A DNA stretch of 64,000 nucleotides from Antrihabitans stalagmiti. GTDB taxonomy: Bacteria > Actinomycetota > Actinomycetes > Mycobacteriales > Mycobacteriaceae. The translations under genes and the position numbers were made by a program. Positions 14,742 to 24,394 of the stretch are shown piece after piece. A model generated the notes under the pieces. That model made no database searches. It was not told the origin of the DNA and saw only the letters and a program-made list of their open reading frames with translations. How positions within the stretch are numbered: the stretch's first letter is position 1; the number at the start of each line of letters is the position of its first letter. The DNA lies in assembly GCF_016482825.1 (NCBI RefSeq), contig NZ_JAEMNV010000010.1, forward strand, positions 167,016 through 231,015. Reading direction: 5' to 3'.

Positions 14742-14791
14742 CCGTCTCGTGCGCGGTCGAACGGGGAGTGATCGAGCAACTCCAAGTTCGG

Positions 14792-14810
14792 TTAGGTTTG
14801 CATAACCTTT
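14792..14810. promoter_or_regulatory. IdeR/DtxR iron box between NRPS and formyltransferase
   Basis: The sequence TTAGGTTTGCATAACCTTT matches the 19-base IdeR/DtxR consensus TTAGGTTAGGCTAACCTAA at 14 of 19 positions, including the palindromic core TTAGGTT and TAACCT. It lies 50 bases before the NRPS ATG and 100 bases before the formyltransferase ATG, in the only gap between the two divergent genes. Iron-loaded IdeR binding here would repress one or both genes when iron is plentiful. Confidence 0.8.
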
Positions 14811-14910
14811 GCTGGTCGGTCAAGCTGGGAGGGCACCTCGCGGGGAGCACACGCTGGTTCGCAATCAGCCGACGCAACCACGCCGCCGATAGCAGAAAAG
14901 GTCAATTCAC

Positions 14911-15855
14911 ATGCGCGTAGCGACATTCGGGTACCAGACGTGGGGTCACAAGACCCTGCAGGCGGCCATCGACTCCGGCCACGACGTTGTGCTTGCCGTC
15001 ACACACCCGCGTAGCGATCACGTATACGAGACGATCTGGTCGGATTCGGTCGAAGATCTGGCACGCGCGAACGGCATTCCCGTCCATCTCGCCAAGCGGC
15101 CCGACGATGCTCTACTCGCGGCAGTCACCGAAGCCGCGCCCGACATCATCATCGCCAACAACTGGCGGACCTGGCTCCCCCGCGAGGTGTACGACTGGCC
15201 CAAGTTCGGCACGCTCAACCTGCACGATTCGCTGCTGCCCAAGTTCACCGGCTTCTCCCCCGTCATCTGGGCAGTCATCAGCGGAGCCGAACAGGTCGGC
15301 CTCACCGCACACCGCATGGACGAAGGACTCGACACAGGAGACGTCCTGCTGCAGAGCGCAGTGCCGATCAGGCCCGACGACACCGGTACCGATCTCGTGC
15401 GCGCAACCATCGACCTGATCCCCGACCTGCTCACCGAGTCGCTACGCCTGATCGAATCAGGCGAGGCAACCTGGACACCGCAGAACCTCGACGACCGCAC
15501 GTTCTTCCACAAGCGCACGGAAGGCGACAGCCGCATCGATTGGCGTTGGCCTGCCGAGGCGATCGAGCGTTTCGTCCGCGCCCTGTCGGACCCCTACCCG
15601 AACGCGTACACCTACTTCCGAGGTCAACGCCTACGGATCCTCGAAGCCTCCGTATCGCGCTGCGTGTACGGCGGCACGCCGGGTCGGGTGTTCATTCGTG
15701 AGGGCAAAGGCATGGTGATCGTCGCGGGCGCCGATGCCTACCTCGGCCAGGGCCGTGGCTTGGTGATCGAGCGAGTCCGTACGGACGACGGCGTCGAGCA
15801 CAACGCCGACGAATTCTTCCCACACGGCGGCGGCTACCTGACCGACGAGGCATAA
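14911..15855 (+). CDS. N-delta-hydroxyornithine formyltransferase-like protein (siderophore biosynthesis)
   Basis: This 314-residue protein belongs to the methionyl-tRNA formyltransferase fold. The N-terminal hydrolase half holds the active-site run NLHDSLLPKFTGFSP followed by GLTAHRMDEGLDTGDVL, which supplies the family's Asn/His/Asp triad and 10-formyl-tetrahydrofolate pocket. A C-terminal OB-like half follows after about residue 205. It resembles FxbA (exochelin), CchA (coelichelin) and Rft (rhodochelin), which formylate the side-chain hydroxylamine of N5-hydroxyornithine. The gene is divergent from the siderophore NRPS and shares its iron box, so this role is preferred over initiator-tRNA formylation. 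AAAAGG lies 9 bases before the ATG. The ornithine monooxygenase expected with it is not in the window. Confidence 0.88.
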   Translation: MRVATFGYQTWGHKTLQAAIDSGHDVVLAVTHPRSDHVYETIWSDSVEDLARANGIPVHLAKRPDDALLAAVTEAAPDIIIANNWRTWLPREVYDWPKFGTLNLHDSLLPKFTGFSPVIWAVISGAEQVGLTAHRMDEGLDTGDVLLQSAVPIRPDDTGTDLVRATIDLIPDLLTESLRLIESGEATWTPQNLDDRTFFHKRTEGDSRIDWRWPAEAIERFVRALSDPYPNAYTYFRGQRLRILEASVSRCVYGGTPGRVFIREGKGMVIVAGADAYLGQGRGLVIERVRTDDGVEHNADEFFPHGGGYLTDEA

Positions 15856-15867
15856 CGACCGGATCGG

Positions 15868-16884
15868 TCAGCCCGGCTGCCTCGTCCAATCGAGTAGCTC
15901 GTCGACTGCCCACGTATTGATCACACGATCCGCCGGTACGTCGCACGCCTCCGCTCGCTCGCAGCCATAACCCTGCCAGTCGAGCTGGCCTGGTGCGTGC
16001 GCGTCGGTATCGATCGAGAAATGGCAGCCCGTTTCCAGAGCCATCTCGATAAGTCGTCGCGGTGGGTCACGGCGCTCGGGCCTGCTGTTGATCTCGACGG
16101 CCGTTCCGAAGCGTCGGCACGCCTCGAAGACCACCTCGGCGTTGAACTTCGACTCCGGGCGAGTTCCCCGTCCACCTTCGACGAGGCGACCCGTGCAATG
16201 GCCGAGCACGTCGACGTTCGGATTGGCGATCGCATAGACCATTCGCCGCGTCATGGTGTCGGAATCTGCGCGCAGGTTCGAGTGCACGCTCGCAACGACG
16301 ATGTCGAGTTCTGCCAACAGATCCGCGTCCTGATCCAAGCCACCGTCGTCGAGGATGTCGACCTCGATACCGGTGAGGATTCGGAAAGGGGCAAGCTCGG
16401 CGTTGAGCTCGGCGATGATGTCCAACTGCCGTCGCAACCGCTCGGCGGACAAACCGTTCGCGACGGTCAGGCGCGGCGAATGGTCGGTCAACGCACAGTA
16501 TTCGTGACCGAGAGTTGCTGCGCGGCGCATCATTTCCTCGATCGGGCTGCCACCGTCCGACCAATCCGAGTGCGTGTGCAGGTCGCCGCGCAGCGCGGCG
16601 AGCAGTTCTCGTCCGCCGGTGCCGATCTCGGCAGCCTGATTCTTCAATTCCGTGAGGTACACCGGTTCGCCGCCTGCCGCGGCCTCGCTGATGACCTTTG
16701 CGGTCTTCGGTCCGATTCCAGGCAGGTTGGTCCAGGTGTTCGCCTTCGCGTGCAGGACGCGCTGCGCATCGGTGAGATCGGAGACGATGTCGGCCGCTCG
16801 TCGGTAGGCCTTGACTCGATGCGTCTCGGCTCGCGATCGCTCGAGCCAGAACGCGACCTCCCGCAGCGCTTCGATCGGATCCAT
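15868..16884 (-). CDS. PHP-domain phosphoesterase with helix-hairpin-helix (PolX-like without polymerase palm)
   Basis: The 338-residue protein starts with a helical PolX/Pol-beta-like head of about 95 residues. That head includes the helix-hairpin-helix LPGIGPKTAKVI, usually a DNA-backbone contact. A PHP metal-dependent phosphoesterase domain follows, with GDLHTHSDWSDGG, ALTDHS, GIEVDI, VASVHS, LGHCTGR and the C-terminal DTDAHAP. All the usual metal-ligand motifs look present. The polymerase palm of full-length bacterial PolX is missing, so this is a stand-alone head plus PHP nuclease or phosphatase, possibly for DNA ends or a phosphorylated metabolite. Its ATG is 72 bases from the divergent nadE. 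The substrate is unknown. Confidence 0.8.
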   Translation of the reverse strand: MDPIEALREVAFWLERSRAETHRVKAYRRAADIVSDLTDAQRVLHAKANTWTNLPGIGPKTAKVISEAAAGGEPVYLTELKNQAAEIGTGGRELLAALRGDLHTHSDWSDGGSPIEEMMRRAATLGHEYCALTDHSPRLTVANGLSAERLRRQLDIIAELNAELAPFRILTGIEVDILDDGGLDQDADLLAELDIVVASVHSNLRADSDTMTRRMVYAIANPNVDVLGHCTGRLVEGGRGTRPESKFNAEVVFEACRRFGTAVEINSRPERRDPPRRLIEMALETGCHFSIDTDAHAPGQLDWQGYGCERAEACDVPADRVINTWAVDELLDWTRQPG

Positions 16885-16956
16885 GAACCCATCCTGGCGG
16901 ATCGACCGACATCACGTTGCCCGGGGTCGGGCTGACGCCGGTGTTACCGTTCGGGC

Positions 16957-19026
16957 GTGACGTCGGAAACCACCACCTTCGATTCGCCGTACTCGCATGG
17001 ATTCGCAACTGTCGCGGTCGCTGTGCCGTCGGTTCGAGTAGCCGATCCACGGTTCAGTGCCGACCAGACCATCGCACTCGTGCGCCGTGCCGCCGCCGGT
17101 GGCGCAGCCTTCGTCGCATTCCCCGAACTCGGACTTTCCGCGTACAGCATCGACGATCTGGTCCAGCAGGACGCATTGCTCGACGCGAGCCTCGATGCAC
17201 TCGAATCGGTTCGGTCGGCGACCCGCGGATTGTCGATCGTCGTAGCGGTCGGAGCACCACTTGCCTTCGGCGCGAGCCTGTTCAACTGTGCGGTCGTGCT
17301 GCAGGACGGCCGGATACTGGGTGTCGTTCCGAAGTCGTATCTCCCCAACTACCGAGAGTTCTACGAGCAGCGGTACTTTGCCGCCGCCCGGGACGTCGTG
17401 ACCTACACCGTGCGACTCCTGGGTAGCGACGTCCCCTTCGGCACCGACCTGCTTTTCGAAGCACGTGGCATTGCCGGCTTCACCGTGCATGTCGAAGTGT
17501 GCGAGGACCTTTGGGTGCCGATTCCGCCGAGCACCTGGGCGGCACTCGGTGGTGCCACCGTCCTTGCGAACCTCTCGGCAAGCAATATCACCACCGGCAA
17601 GGCCGACTACCGGCGGGCGTTGTGCACGGCGCATTCCGCTCGCTGCATCGCCGCTCACCTCTACGTGAGCGCAGGATTCGGTGAATCCACGACCGACCTG
17701 GCATGGGACGGCGACGCACTCGTCACCGAGAACGGCACGCTGCTTGCTCGTTCCGAACGATTCGCGACCGACGAGCAACTCGTTTTCGCCGACATCGACC
17801 TCGATCGACTACGTCAAGAACGTATGCGCACGACCAGTTTTCAGGATCAGGTCGGCGATTACTCCGATCGCGCACGGGCGTTGCGGCGCATACCTTTCGA
17901 TGTCCCGGCCGAAGATACGCACCCGGACGAGTCCGTCGAACTCCGCCGCTCGGTCCCCCGCTTTCCCTACGTGCCTAGTGATTCCGCCGATCGCGATGCA
18001 CTGTGCCGCGAGGTGGAGAGCATCCAGGTGCAGGGCCTGACCAAACGACTGCGCAGTTCCGGCATCGATCGCATCGTGATCGGGGTGTCAGGCGGCCTCG
18101 ACTCGACGCTCGCGTTGCTTGTGGCAGTCGAGACGATGGACCGGCTCCGCCTGCCGCGCACCAACGTCCTCGGCTACACGATGCCTGGTTTTGCAACGGG
18201 GTCGGCATCGCTCGGACGCGCGCACGACCTCATGCGAGCTCTCGGCGTAGCCGCGGCCGAGATCGACATCAGATCGTCGTGCCTACAGATGCTGAAGGAT
18301 CTCGACCACCCGTACGCCCGTGGCGAGCAGGTGTACGACGTGACGTTCGAAAATGTCCAGGCCGGCGAGCGTACGTCGCACCTGTTTCGACTCGCGAACC
18401 AGCAGGGCGCGATCGTGCTCGGAACCGGCGATCTCAGCGAACTCGCTCTCGGCTGGTGCACCTACGGCGTCGGCGATCAGATGTCGCACTACAACGTCAA
18501 CGGCTCGGTTCCCAAAACGCTGATCAGACATCTCGTGCGCTGGATGATCAAGTCGGACAGGTACTCCGACGAGACCTCGGTTGTGCTCGGCGCCATCCTC
18601 GACGACGTCATCTCACCGGAACTCGTCCCCGCAGGTGCCGACGGTCAGGCGCAGGACACCGAAGCCGCGATCGGTCCGTACGAACTGCACGACTTCTTTC
18701 TCTACTACCTCACCAGGTTCGGGTATCGGCCGAGCAAGATCGCCTACCTCGCGCACGTTGCATGGCGCGACCGCACCCGCGGCGACTGGTCCGATCTGAT
18801 TCCGCCCGACGGTCGGCACGAATACGATCTCGCGACGATCGAAGGGTGGTTGACGATCTTTCTGGATCGGTTCATGCGCAATCAGTTCAAACGATCCGCG
18901 ATGCCGAACGGCCCGAAAGTCGGTTCGGGCGGCTCACTTTCGCCCAGGGGCGATTGGCGCGCGCCGAGCGACGCGTCTTCGGCGGCGTGGCTCGACGAGT
19001 TGCGCCGCGGCGTTCGTGGTCAGTAG
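16957..19026 (+). CDS. nadE: Glutamine-dependent NAD(+) synthetase
   Basis: The 689-residue enzyme makes NAD from nicotinic acid adenine dinucleotide, ATP and glutamine-derived ammonia in the cytoplasm. The N-terminal nitrilase-type glutaminase has its triad: Glu in AFPELGLS (near 57), Lys in [16 protein letters not shown] (near 127) and Cys in [10 protein letters not shown] (near 183). The C-terminal synthetase carries the PP-loop [13 protein letters not shown], then [16 protein letters not shown]. Length fits the two-domain actinobacterial form. The GTG start lies 6 bases after TACCGT (16945-16950), a TANNNT -10 box, and has no Shine-Dalgarno sequence, so the mRNA is probably leaderless. 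Its end overlaps the convergent reductase gene by 7 bases. Confidence 0.95.
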   Translation: MTSETTTFDSPYSHGFATVAVAVPSVRVADPRFSADQTIALVRRAAAGGAAFVAFPELGLSAYSIDDLVQQDALLDASLDALESVRSATRGLSIVVAVGAPLAFGASLFNCAVVLQDGRILGVVPKSYLPNYREFYEQRYFAAARDVVTYTVRLLGSDVPFGTDLLFEARGIAGFTVHVEVCEDLWVPIPPSTWAALGGATVLANLSASNITTGKADYRRALCTAHSARCIAAHLYVSAGFGESTTDLAWDGDALVTENGTLLARSERFATDEQLVFADIDLDRLRQERMRTTSFQDQVGDYSDRARALRRIPFDVPAEDTHPDESVELRRSVPRFPYVPSDSADRDALCREVESIQVQGLTKRLRSSGIDRIVIGVSGGLDSTLALLVAVETMDRLRLPRTNVLGYTMPGFATGSASLGRAHDLMRALGVAAAEIDIRSSCLQMLKDLDHPYARGEQVYDVTFENVQAGERTSHLFRLANQQGAIVLGTGDLSELALGWCTYGVGDQMSHYNVNGSVPKTLIRHLVRWMIKSDRYSDETSVVLGAILDDVISPELVPAGADGQAQDTEAAIGPYELHDFFLYYLTRFGYRPSKIAYLAHVAWRDRTRGDWSDLIPPDGRHEYDLATIEGWLTIFLDRFMRNQFKRSAMPNGPKVGSGGSLSPRGDWRAPSDASSAAWLDELRRGVRGQ

Positions 19027-19601
19027 TGCTTGCTGTACTTCACAAATGCGACGCCGTCGTTGAACACCCGACTGGACGTCACACGAAAGGTGAGTGGCTC
19101 GACCGAGCGACCGCCCGTACCGAACAGCGGCCGACCCGCACCGAGCACGATCGGGTACAGCTTGAGGTAGATCTGGTCGATCTCGGGCAGTAGGTGGTGC
19201 GCAAGTTCGCCACCACCGCACAGCCAGATTCCGAGACCCATCTCCTTCTTCAGGGCGCGCACCGTCTCCAACGCGTCCGTCTTCACCAATTCGATTGCGG
19301 GATCCGGACTCTCGGTCAACGTCGTCGACACGACGTACTGCCGCAGATGTGCGTACGGACTGGAGGTGCCGGTCTTGACCCCGAAGTCGTGGGTCTTGCG
19401 TCCCATCAGAACGGTGTCGAAGGTGTCGTTCGTCGCGTCGATACCGAGGGCTTCGCGCACTCGTGTCGGCAGCGTCTCGGGATACTGCGCAGTGATCGCC
19501 GGACCGTGATCACCTCCGACCGGAAAGAAGTCGACGGTGCCGTCCGCGGCGGCGATGAATCCGTCGATCGTCGAGGCAACGTAGTACGTGAGTTTTCGCA
19601 T
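19020..19601 (-). CDS. Dihydrofolate reductase-fold (RibD C-terminal type) protein
   Basis: This 193-residue protein has the RibD-C/DHFR-like fold: an N-terminal strand with [12 protein letters not shown], a central [11 protein letters not shown] that matches the family's nucleotide-binding turn, and [15 protein letters not shown] ahead of the C-terminal strands. Members bind NADPH and reduce small substrates, but most have no known substrate and are not true DHFR or riboflavin enzymes. The ATG is preceded by a strong AGGAGGG. It stands alone between nadE and mutM. Confidence 0.75.
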   Translation of the reverse strand: MRKLTYYVASTIDGFIAAADGTVDFFPVGGDHGPAITAQYPETLPTRVREALGIDATNDTFDTVLMGRKTHDFGVKTGTSSPYAHLRQYVVSTTLTESPDPAIELVKTDALETVRALKKEMGLGIWLCGGGELAHHLLPEIDQIYLKLYPIVLGAGRPLFGTGGRSVEPLTFRVTSSRVFNDGVAFVKYSKHY

Positions 19602-19704
19602 CCGACCCTCCTATATCGAATCCACGGCGTCGAACTCTCCCTGTTCGGATCTCTTCATGCACCGTAGCCCGCGCGCGGAGCCGTCGGCGAAAATATTCCA
19701 ACTT

Positions 19705-20562
19705 CTACAATCGGGGGCGCGGCTGACATTTCGGGCACGAGAAGGACGAGCGATTCATGAACTTCTCACGGCGAATAGGTGCGCCGCAGCGACGGCACGG
19801 CCTGTCCTCGCGACCGTAGGCGGCCAACGAGCGTTCGAAGTACCCGGATTGGCCGTTGACGTTGACATAGAGCGAATCGAACGACGTGCCACCCTTCGTG
19901 AGGGCCTCTCCCATCACGGATCCGACATGGTTGAGCAAACTTCGCAATTGTGGGCGGGTCAACTTGTCGGTGAGCCGATTGCCGTGAATCTTGGCGCGCC
20001 ACAACGCTTCGTCGGCATAGATGTTCCCGACGCCCGATACGACGGTCTGGTCGAGCAGCGCACGTTTGATCTCGGTGTGCTTGCCGCGAAGGATGCTGAC
20101 GACGCTTTCGGCGTCGAAGAAGGAGTCGAGTGGATCACGCGCTATGTGTGCGACCGGTTCCGGTACGACGGTGCCGTCGACTTCGCGCAGCGGCGCGAGT
20201 GCCCAACCTCCGAAGGTTCGCTGGTCGACGAAACGTAACTCGCGACCGGTGTCGAGGACCGCGATGATGCGGGCATGTTTCTCGACCGGGGCGTCGGGCG
20301 GCTGCACCAACATCTGGCCACTCATACCGAGGTGCACGACGAGGGCATCGCCGGAATCTTCCAAGGTCAGCCAGAGAAACTTGCCACGCCGATCGGCACT
20401 GACGATCTGCTGTCCGGTGAGGCGTCCGACCAGGTCGTTCTCGCCGGTGAAATGGCGACGAATCGCGCGTGGGTGCAGGACTTCGACCGCTTCGATGGTC
20501 GCACCGACAACGTGTGCGGCGAGCCCTCGACGAACGACCTCGACCTCGGGAAGTTCCGGCAC
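19705..20562 (-). CDS. mutM: Formamidopyrimidine-DNA glycosylase (Fpg)
   Basis: The 285-residue base-excision repair enzyme removes 8-oxoguanine and formamidopyrimidines and nicks the abasic site. The N-terminus [13 protein letters not shown] gives the catalytic Pro after the initiator residue and the adjacent Glu. [17 protein letters not shown] is the helix-two-turn-helix DNA-binding element, and the C-terminal zinc finger CRRCGAP...CPKCQ is intact. The start is GTG. It lies 12 bases downstream of rnc, and the pair is the last part of a yceD-rpmF-rnc-mutM run. Confidence 0.95.
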   Translation of the reverse strand: MPELPEVEVVRRGLAAHVVGATIEAVEVLHPRAIRRHFTGENDLVGRLTGQQIVSADRRGKFLWLTLEDSGDALVVHLGMSGQMLVQPPDAPVEKHARIIAVLDTGRELRFVDQRTFGGWALAPLREVDGTVVPEPVAHIARDPLDSFFDAESVVSILRGKHTEIKRALLDQTVVSGVGNIYADEALWRAKIHGNRLTDKLTRPQLRSLLNHVGSVMGEALTKGGTSFDSLYVNVNGQSGYFERSLAAYGREDRPCRRCGAPIRREKFMNRSSFSCPKCQPRPRL

Positions 20563-20574
20563 GGTTGCGCTTGG

Positions 20575-21360
20575 CTACTTCTCGTCGGGCGACAGTGCCG
20601 CCCACGCCGAACTGGCGGCCTTCTGCTCGGCTTCCTTCTTCGATCGACCGATGCCGGTGCCGAGAGCGTTCCCGCCGACGATGACCGTGGCGGTGAATTC
20701 TTTGTCGTGATCGGGGCCTGTCGAGGTGATCTCGTACGACGGTGGACCCTGGCCCTGTTCGGCCGTCAACTCTTGCAGGCTGGTCTTCCAGTCGAGACCC
20801 GCACCGATTCGAGGAGCGCGCTCGAGCAGGCCGCGGAACAGGTCGAGGACGACGTCGCGTGCGGTATCGATGCCGTGTTCGAGGTGGACGGCACCGAGCA
20901 ACGACTCCATGCCGTCGGCGAGGATGCTCGGCTTGTCGCGTCCACCCGTCAGCTCTTCGCCTTTGCCGAGCAGCAGATGGCGGCCGAGACCGCCTTCGCC
21001 GAGACCGCGAGCAACTTCGGCGAGTGCGTGCATGTTGACGATGCTCGCGCGCAGCTTTGCGAGCTCACCTTCGGACTTCTCGGGGTGCGCGAGGTAGAGC
21101 TTCTCGGTGACGCTGAGACCCAAAACGGAATCGCCGAGGAACTCCAGACGCTCGTTGGTCGGCAACCCGCCGTTTTCGTAGGCATAGGACCGGTGGGTCA
21201 ATGCCAATGTCAACAGTTCGGGCTCCAGCGAGACACCCAGCGCCGCGATAAGCACATCGTGCTCGTTCGCTCTGGCCTTGGTGGTACCTGCTGCGGAGCC
21301 GTCACCGTTGGAAGTGCCGACAGAGCCGGCTGGGCCTACAGGGCTCTTGTCGCTCGTCAC
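20575..21360 (-). CDS. rnc: Ribonuclease III
   Basis: This is the double-stranded RNA endonuclease that processes rRNA precursors and structured mRNAs. The catalytic domain has the signature [14 protein letters not shown] and a second acidic cluster [17 protein letters not shown]-terminal double-stranded RNA-binding domain begins near [13 protein letters not shown] and ends [17 protein letters not shown] chose the GTG at 21360 (261 residues). The frame stays open further upstream, but a longer start would overlap rpmF, and the family is usually 220-260 residues. The gap to rpmF is 19 bases, consistent with one operon. Confidence 0.92.
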   Translation of the reverse strand: MTSDKSPVGPAGSVGTSNGDGSAAGTTKARANEHDVLIAALGVSLEPELLTLALTHRSYAYENGGLPTNERLEFLGDSVLGLSVTEKLYLAHPEKSEGELAKLRASIVNMHALAEVARGLGEGGLGRHLLLGKGEELTGGRDKPSILADGMESLLGAVHLEHGIDTARDVVLDLFRGLLERAPRIGAGLDWKTSLQELTAEQGQGPPSYEITSTGPDHDKEFTATVIVGGNALGTGIGRSKKEAEQKAASSAWAALSPDEK

Positions 21361-21379
21361 CAGTATCTCGTGTCGAGGA

Positions 21380-21562
21380 CTAGACAGCCGCAGTGACCTG
21401 ACGGCCCTTGTACGTGCCGCAATTCGGGCACGCGGTGTGGGGCAGCGTCTTCTCGCCACAGCCACGGTTCGGGCATGTGATGAGGGTAGGCACAGTGGTC
21501 TTCCACTGGCTGCGGCGCGACCTGGTGTTGGAACGCGACATCCGGCGCTTGGGAACGGCCAC
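21380..21562 (-). CDS. rpmF: 50S ribosomal protein L32 (bL32)
   Basis: The 60-residue protein starts [19 protein letters not shown], the typical basic bL32 N-terminus, and has a zinc ribbon CPNRGC...CPNC (zinc-containing form). It is part of the large ribosomal subunit. It follows yceD with a 2-base gap, the usual yceD-rpmF pairing in bacteria. Confidence 0.95.
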   Translation of the reverse strand: MAVPKRRMSRSNTRSRRSQWKTTVPTLITCPNRGCGEKTLPHTACPNCGTYKGRQVTAAV

Positions 21563-21564
21563 GA

Positions 21565-22179
21565 CTAAATCTCCTCGGCTTCTTGTTTCACAGTCTGATT
21601 GCTGGCGGATCCTGCGCCTTGTACTTGCTTGGCAGCGAGCCCAGCCCAGCGAGGATCCAGTATCTCATGCCCGTGGTCGGATCCGGCAATCGCCAGGCGA
21701 ACACCACATTCGGAGCACAGTCCCTGACAATCGGGAGTGCACAACGGCTGCAGCGGCAACGCCAAACCGACCGCATCGATCACGACGGGCTCCAGGTCGA
21801 CATGATCGTCGACGACCCGGTAGATCTCGTCTTCTTCTGTCGTCCGCTCTGTCGTGCTGTCCGGATATGCGAACAGCTCGGTCAGGTGGAGTTGAATCTC
21901 GTCGTCGAACGGCTCGAGGCAACGCGAGCATTCCCCGACCAGATCTGCACCGAGAGTGCCGGTGATCAGCACACCCTCCGAGACCGCCTCGAGGCGCAGA
22001 TTCAGATCGACCTCTGCACCTTCCTCGATCGCAATGAGATCGAGGCCGATCCGCACCGGGGTGACAACCGTGCGCGTCACTTCACGCATAGACCCTGCTC
22101 GGCGCCCAAGTGTCCGGGTATCCAGCACAAAGTCGGCGTCGGTCAAACGACGACGCTGACTACCGGTACGAGCGGACAT
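21565..22179 (-). CDS. yceD: YceD/DUF177 family protein
   Basis: The 204-residue protein shows the DUF177 core: [31 protein letters not shown], and the C-terminal Cys cluster [14 protein letters not shown] that probably binds zinc. The family is linked to rRNA or ribosome assembly, mainly through its conserved position before rpmF and, in plants and E. coli, an effect on 23S rRNA accumulation. It is the first gene of the yceD-rpmF-rnc-mutM run. The exact biochemical role is not established. Confidence 0.85.
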   Translation of the reverse strand: MSARTGSQRRRLTDADFVLDTRTLGRRAGSMREVTRTVVTPVRIGLDLIAIEEGAEVDLNLRLEAVSEGVLITGTLGADLVGECSRCLEPFDDEIQLHLTELFAYPDSTTERTTEEDEIYRVVDDHVDLEPVVIDAVGLALPLQPLCTPDCQGLCSECGVRLAIAGSDHGHEILDPRWAGLAAKQVQGAGSASNQTVKQEAEEI

Positions 22180-22297
22180 GGAAGGACTCCGTATGCGATG
22201 AGATCTGCGATGAGAGCGGGATCAGGGCTTGGGCAACCTCCCCAGGGTACGGGAGGGCGCGCACTACTCCAAACCGCTGGTGCCGAAGACGCGTAGG

Positions 22298-23077
22298 TCA
22301 GCGCCGCTCGCCCCGCCTGCTCTGTGCGTATTCGGGCACGTAGTCGGAGGCGTAGTCGGGCACGCCCGCGCCGGTGCGAAGCTGCTGACGACCGCGACCA
22401 ACCGAACGGATCGTCCCGTTGAGGAGTTCCTCGAACTCCGCGAGCTTGGTGTCGACGTACAGATCGCACTCCGCGCGCAGTCGATCCGATTCCGCGTGCG
22501 CGGCATCGATGACCCGTGCCGACTCGGCGTGCGCTGCCTGTGCGACCTCCGAGGCGGCGATCAAACGTTCCTGCTCCGCGCGACCGTCGGCGACGGACAA
22601 CTCGTAGGACGCCTTGCCCGCTTCGATCATGCGATCCGCCTCGCCACGAGCCCGACCGGTGACGCTTTCGTATTCGCGCTTGCCGTTGGCAATGGTCTGG
22701 TCGGCCTGCGCGTGCGCATCCGCGACCAATTGATCGGCGTGCGAGCTTGCTTCGGCGACCATCCGATCTGCCTGGGCTTTCGCGTCGGCAAGGATGCGGT
22801 CGGCGTTGTCGCGCGCCGAATCGATCGTGTTGACGGCTTCGGTGTTCGCGCTCGTCACCGTGTGATCAGCGGCAGCGCGCGCGTCCCCGACCAACTTGTC
22901 ACGGTGGTCGAGCACGTCCTGTGCGTCGTCCAATTCTCCCGGCAATGCCTCACGAACGTCGTCGAGCAGATCCAGCACGTCGCCGCGCGGAACTACACAG
23001 CTGCGGGTCGGAGGGATCCCGCGCGCTTCTTCGACGATCGCGACCAACTCGTCGAGCGCCTCGAATACCCGGTACAC
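22298..23077 (-). CDS. sepIVA: DivIVA-like coiled-coil septation/cell-wall protein (SepIVA family)
   Basis: After a VYRVFEALDELVAIVEEARG head, nearly the whole protein is an Ala/Glu/Asp-rich coiled coil with repeated AKAQADRMVAEA and AHAQADQTIA heptads. It ends in DTKLAEFEELLNGTIRSVGRGR. This matches the mycobacterial Rv2927c/SepIVA family, DivIVA-like proteins needed for septation and polar or intracellular membrane-domain growth. I chose the GTG at 23077 (259 residues) because homologues begin at YRVFEALDEL and GGAG lies upstream. An ATG-like start at 23206 would add 43 unconserved residues. Confidence 0.85.
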   Translation of the reverse strand: MYRVFEALDELVAIVEEARGIPPTRSCVVPRGDVLDLLDDVREALPGELDDAQDVLDHRDKLVGDARAAADHTVTSANTEAVNTIDSARDNADRILADAKAQADRMVAEASSHADQLVADAHAQADQTIANGKREYESVTGRARGEADRMIEAGKASYELSVADGRAEQERLIAASEVAQAAHAESARVIDAAHAESDRLRAECDLYVDTKLAEFEELLNGTIRSVGRGRQQLRTGAGVPDYASDYVPEYAQSRRGERR

Positions 23078-23276
23078 AACAAACCCCAATCTCCAAGCAT
23101 CAGCCCGATAGGTCCTACGTGGAAACAACTGCGGTCGGAGTGACATCGCTGTTCGAGAAACACCGTCGCGAGACCACTCCTCGTCCCAGTGTGCCCGTCG
23201 AGGCACCTACCCGGCCGTTGCCGACTCGGTGTGTCGGGCTATCTCCTGCCCTGGATTTCGTTGGGCATGCTTCGGT

Positions 23277-23765
23277 TCAGCTGGTGGCACGTTCGGCCAG
23301 GCGTGCGAGCAGTCGCTTGTGTACCTCGGCGGGAAGCATGTCGGAGACATCGCCGCCGAAGGTCGCGACCTCTTTGACCAGCGAACTCGACAGATAGCTG
23401 TAGGTGGGGTTGGTTGCGATGAACAGGGTGTCGACACCGGAGAGTTTCTGGTTCATCTGTGCCATTTGGATTTCGTAGTCGAAATCGTTCGCGCCGCGAA
23501 GGCCTTTCACGATCGCGCTCATCCCCTGCTCGCGCGCGAAGTCGACGAGCAGGCCGTGCCACGATTCGACCCGCACGCCACTCAGATGTGCTGTCGACTC
23601 GCGAAGCATCTCGATCCGCTCGTCGATGGTGAACAAACCCTGCTTGGACTTGTTGACCATGACGGTCACGATTACTTCGTCGAATTGCGCAGCGGCCCTG
23701 GAGATAACGTCGAGATGGCCATTGGTCACCGGGTCGAACGAGCCGGGGCACACCGCACCTGTCAT
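23277..23765 (-). CDS. coaD: Phosphopantetheine adenylyltransferase
   Basis: The 162-residue enzyme transfers AMP from ATP to 4'-phosphopantetheine to give dephospho-CoA, the penultimate step of coenzyme A synthesis. The nucleotidyltransferase motif [12 protein letters not shown] is at the N-terminus. [20 protein letters not shown] and [14 protein letters not shown] complete the active site. The ATG at 23765 gives the family length; the longer open frame upstream is unconserved. It starts 4 bases after the rsmD stop, so the two are co-transcribed. Confidence 0.95.
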   Translation of the reverse strand: MTGAVCPGSFDPVTNGHLDVISRAAAQFDEVIVTVMVNKSKQGLFTIDERIEMLRESTAHLSGVRVESWHGLLVDFAREQGMSAIVKGLRGANDFDYEIQMAQMNQKLSGVDTLFIATNPTYSYLSSSLVKEVATFGGDVSDMLPAEVHKRLLARLAERATS

Positions 23766-23769
23766 GGAT

Positions 23770-24360
23770 TCAGACGGTAGCAGGATCGGCAGCCGCCGGT
23801 TCTGGCTGCTCGAAAGTCGCAAGCTCGATCTTGGTTTCGCCGTACTTGCGCACCCTGACGACCTCGAATCCCGCCGGCCACGTCGTGTCGGGCGACCGCG
23901 ACGAGCGTTCGACGACGACGAGTGCGCCATCCGCCAACCAGCCGCCGTCGCGCAGCGCTCTCAGGTCGGCCGTCACGGCATCGTCGGCGACGGCATACGG
24001 CGGATCGGACAGCACCAGATCGTAGGCACGTCCTGGCGACCCGGCGAGCACCGCAGCGACGGACCCCTGCCTGACCACCGCACCCGGCAGGCCGACCTCC
24101 GCGACGTTGCGTTTGACGACAGCGACCGCACGCGCATCCGACTCGACGAGCAACACGTGTTCGGCTCCGCGAGAGAGTGCCTCCAAACCGAGTGCACCCG
24201 ACCCCGCATAGAGGTCGAGCGCATTGATCCCGTCGAAATCGAGGCGGGTGAACAACGCACTGAAGACGGCTTCGCGAACGCGATCCGAGGTCGGCCTCGT
24301 ACCTGCAGGCGGCACCTGCAATCGCCTGCCCCCTGCGCTGCCCGCAACGATGCGCGTCAC
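23770..24360 (-). CDS. rsmD: 16S rRNA (guanine966-N2)-methyltransferase
   Basis: This 196-residue SAM-dependent enzyme methylates G966 of 16S rRNA. It has [12 protein letters not shown] at the N-terminus, [11 protein letters not shown], the SAM-binding [21 protein letters not shown] and the N6/N2-methylase motif LVLSDPPYA. The GTG at 24360 places the start just before the conserved TRIVAG; upstream frame is unconserved. It sits 34 bases after pyc and 4 bases before coaD, the same order as in mycobacteria. Confidence 0.93.
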   Translation of the reverse strand: MTRIVAGSAGGRRLQVPPAGTRPTSDRVREAVFSALFTRLDFDGINALDLYAGSGALGLEALSRGAEHVLLVESDARAVAVVKRNVAEVGLPGAVVRQGSVAAVLAGSPGRAYDLVLSDPPYAVADDAVTADLRALRDGGWLADGALVVVERSSRSPDTTWPAGFEVVRVRKYGETKIELATFEQPEPAAADPATV

Positions 24361-24394
24361 GTCGGTATCTACTCGATTGTCGTTCTCGCCTTGC

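Noticed and set aside
14911..15855. Housekeeping methionyl-tRNA formyltransferase (fmt)
   Set aside because: It is divergent from a siderophore NRPS, shares an iron box and matches FxbA/Rft-type sequences better; fmt normally sits with def or rsmB.
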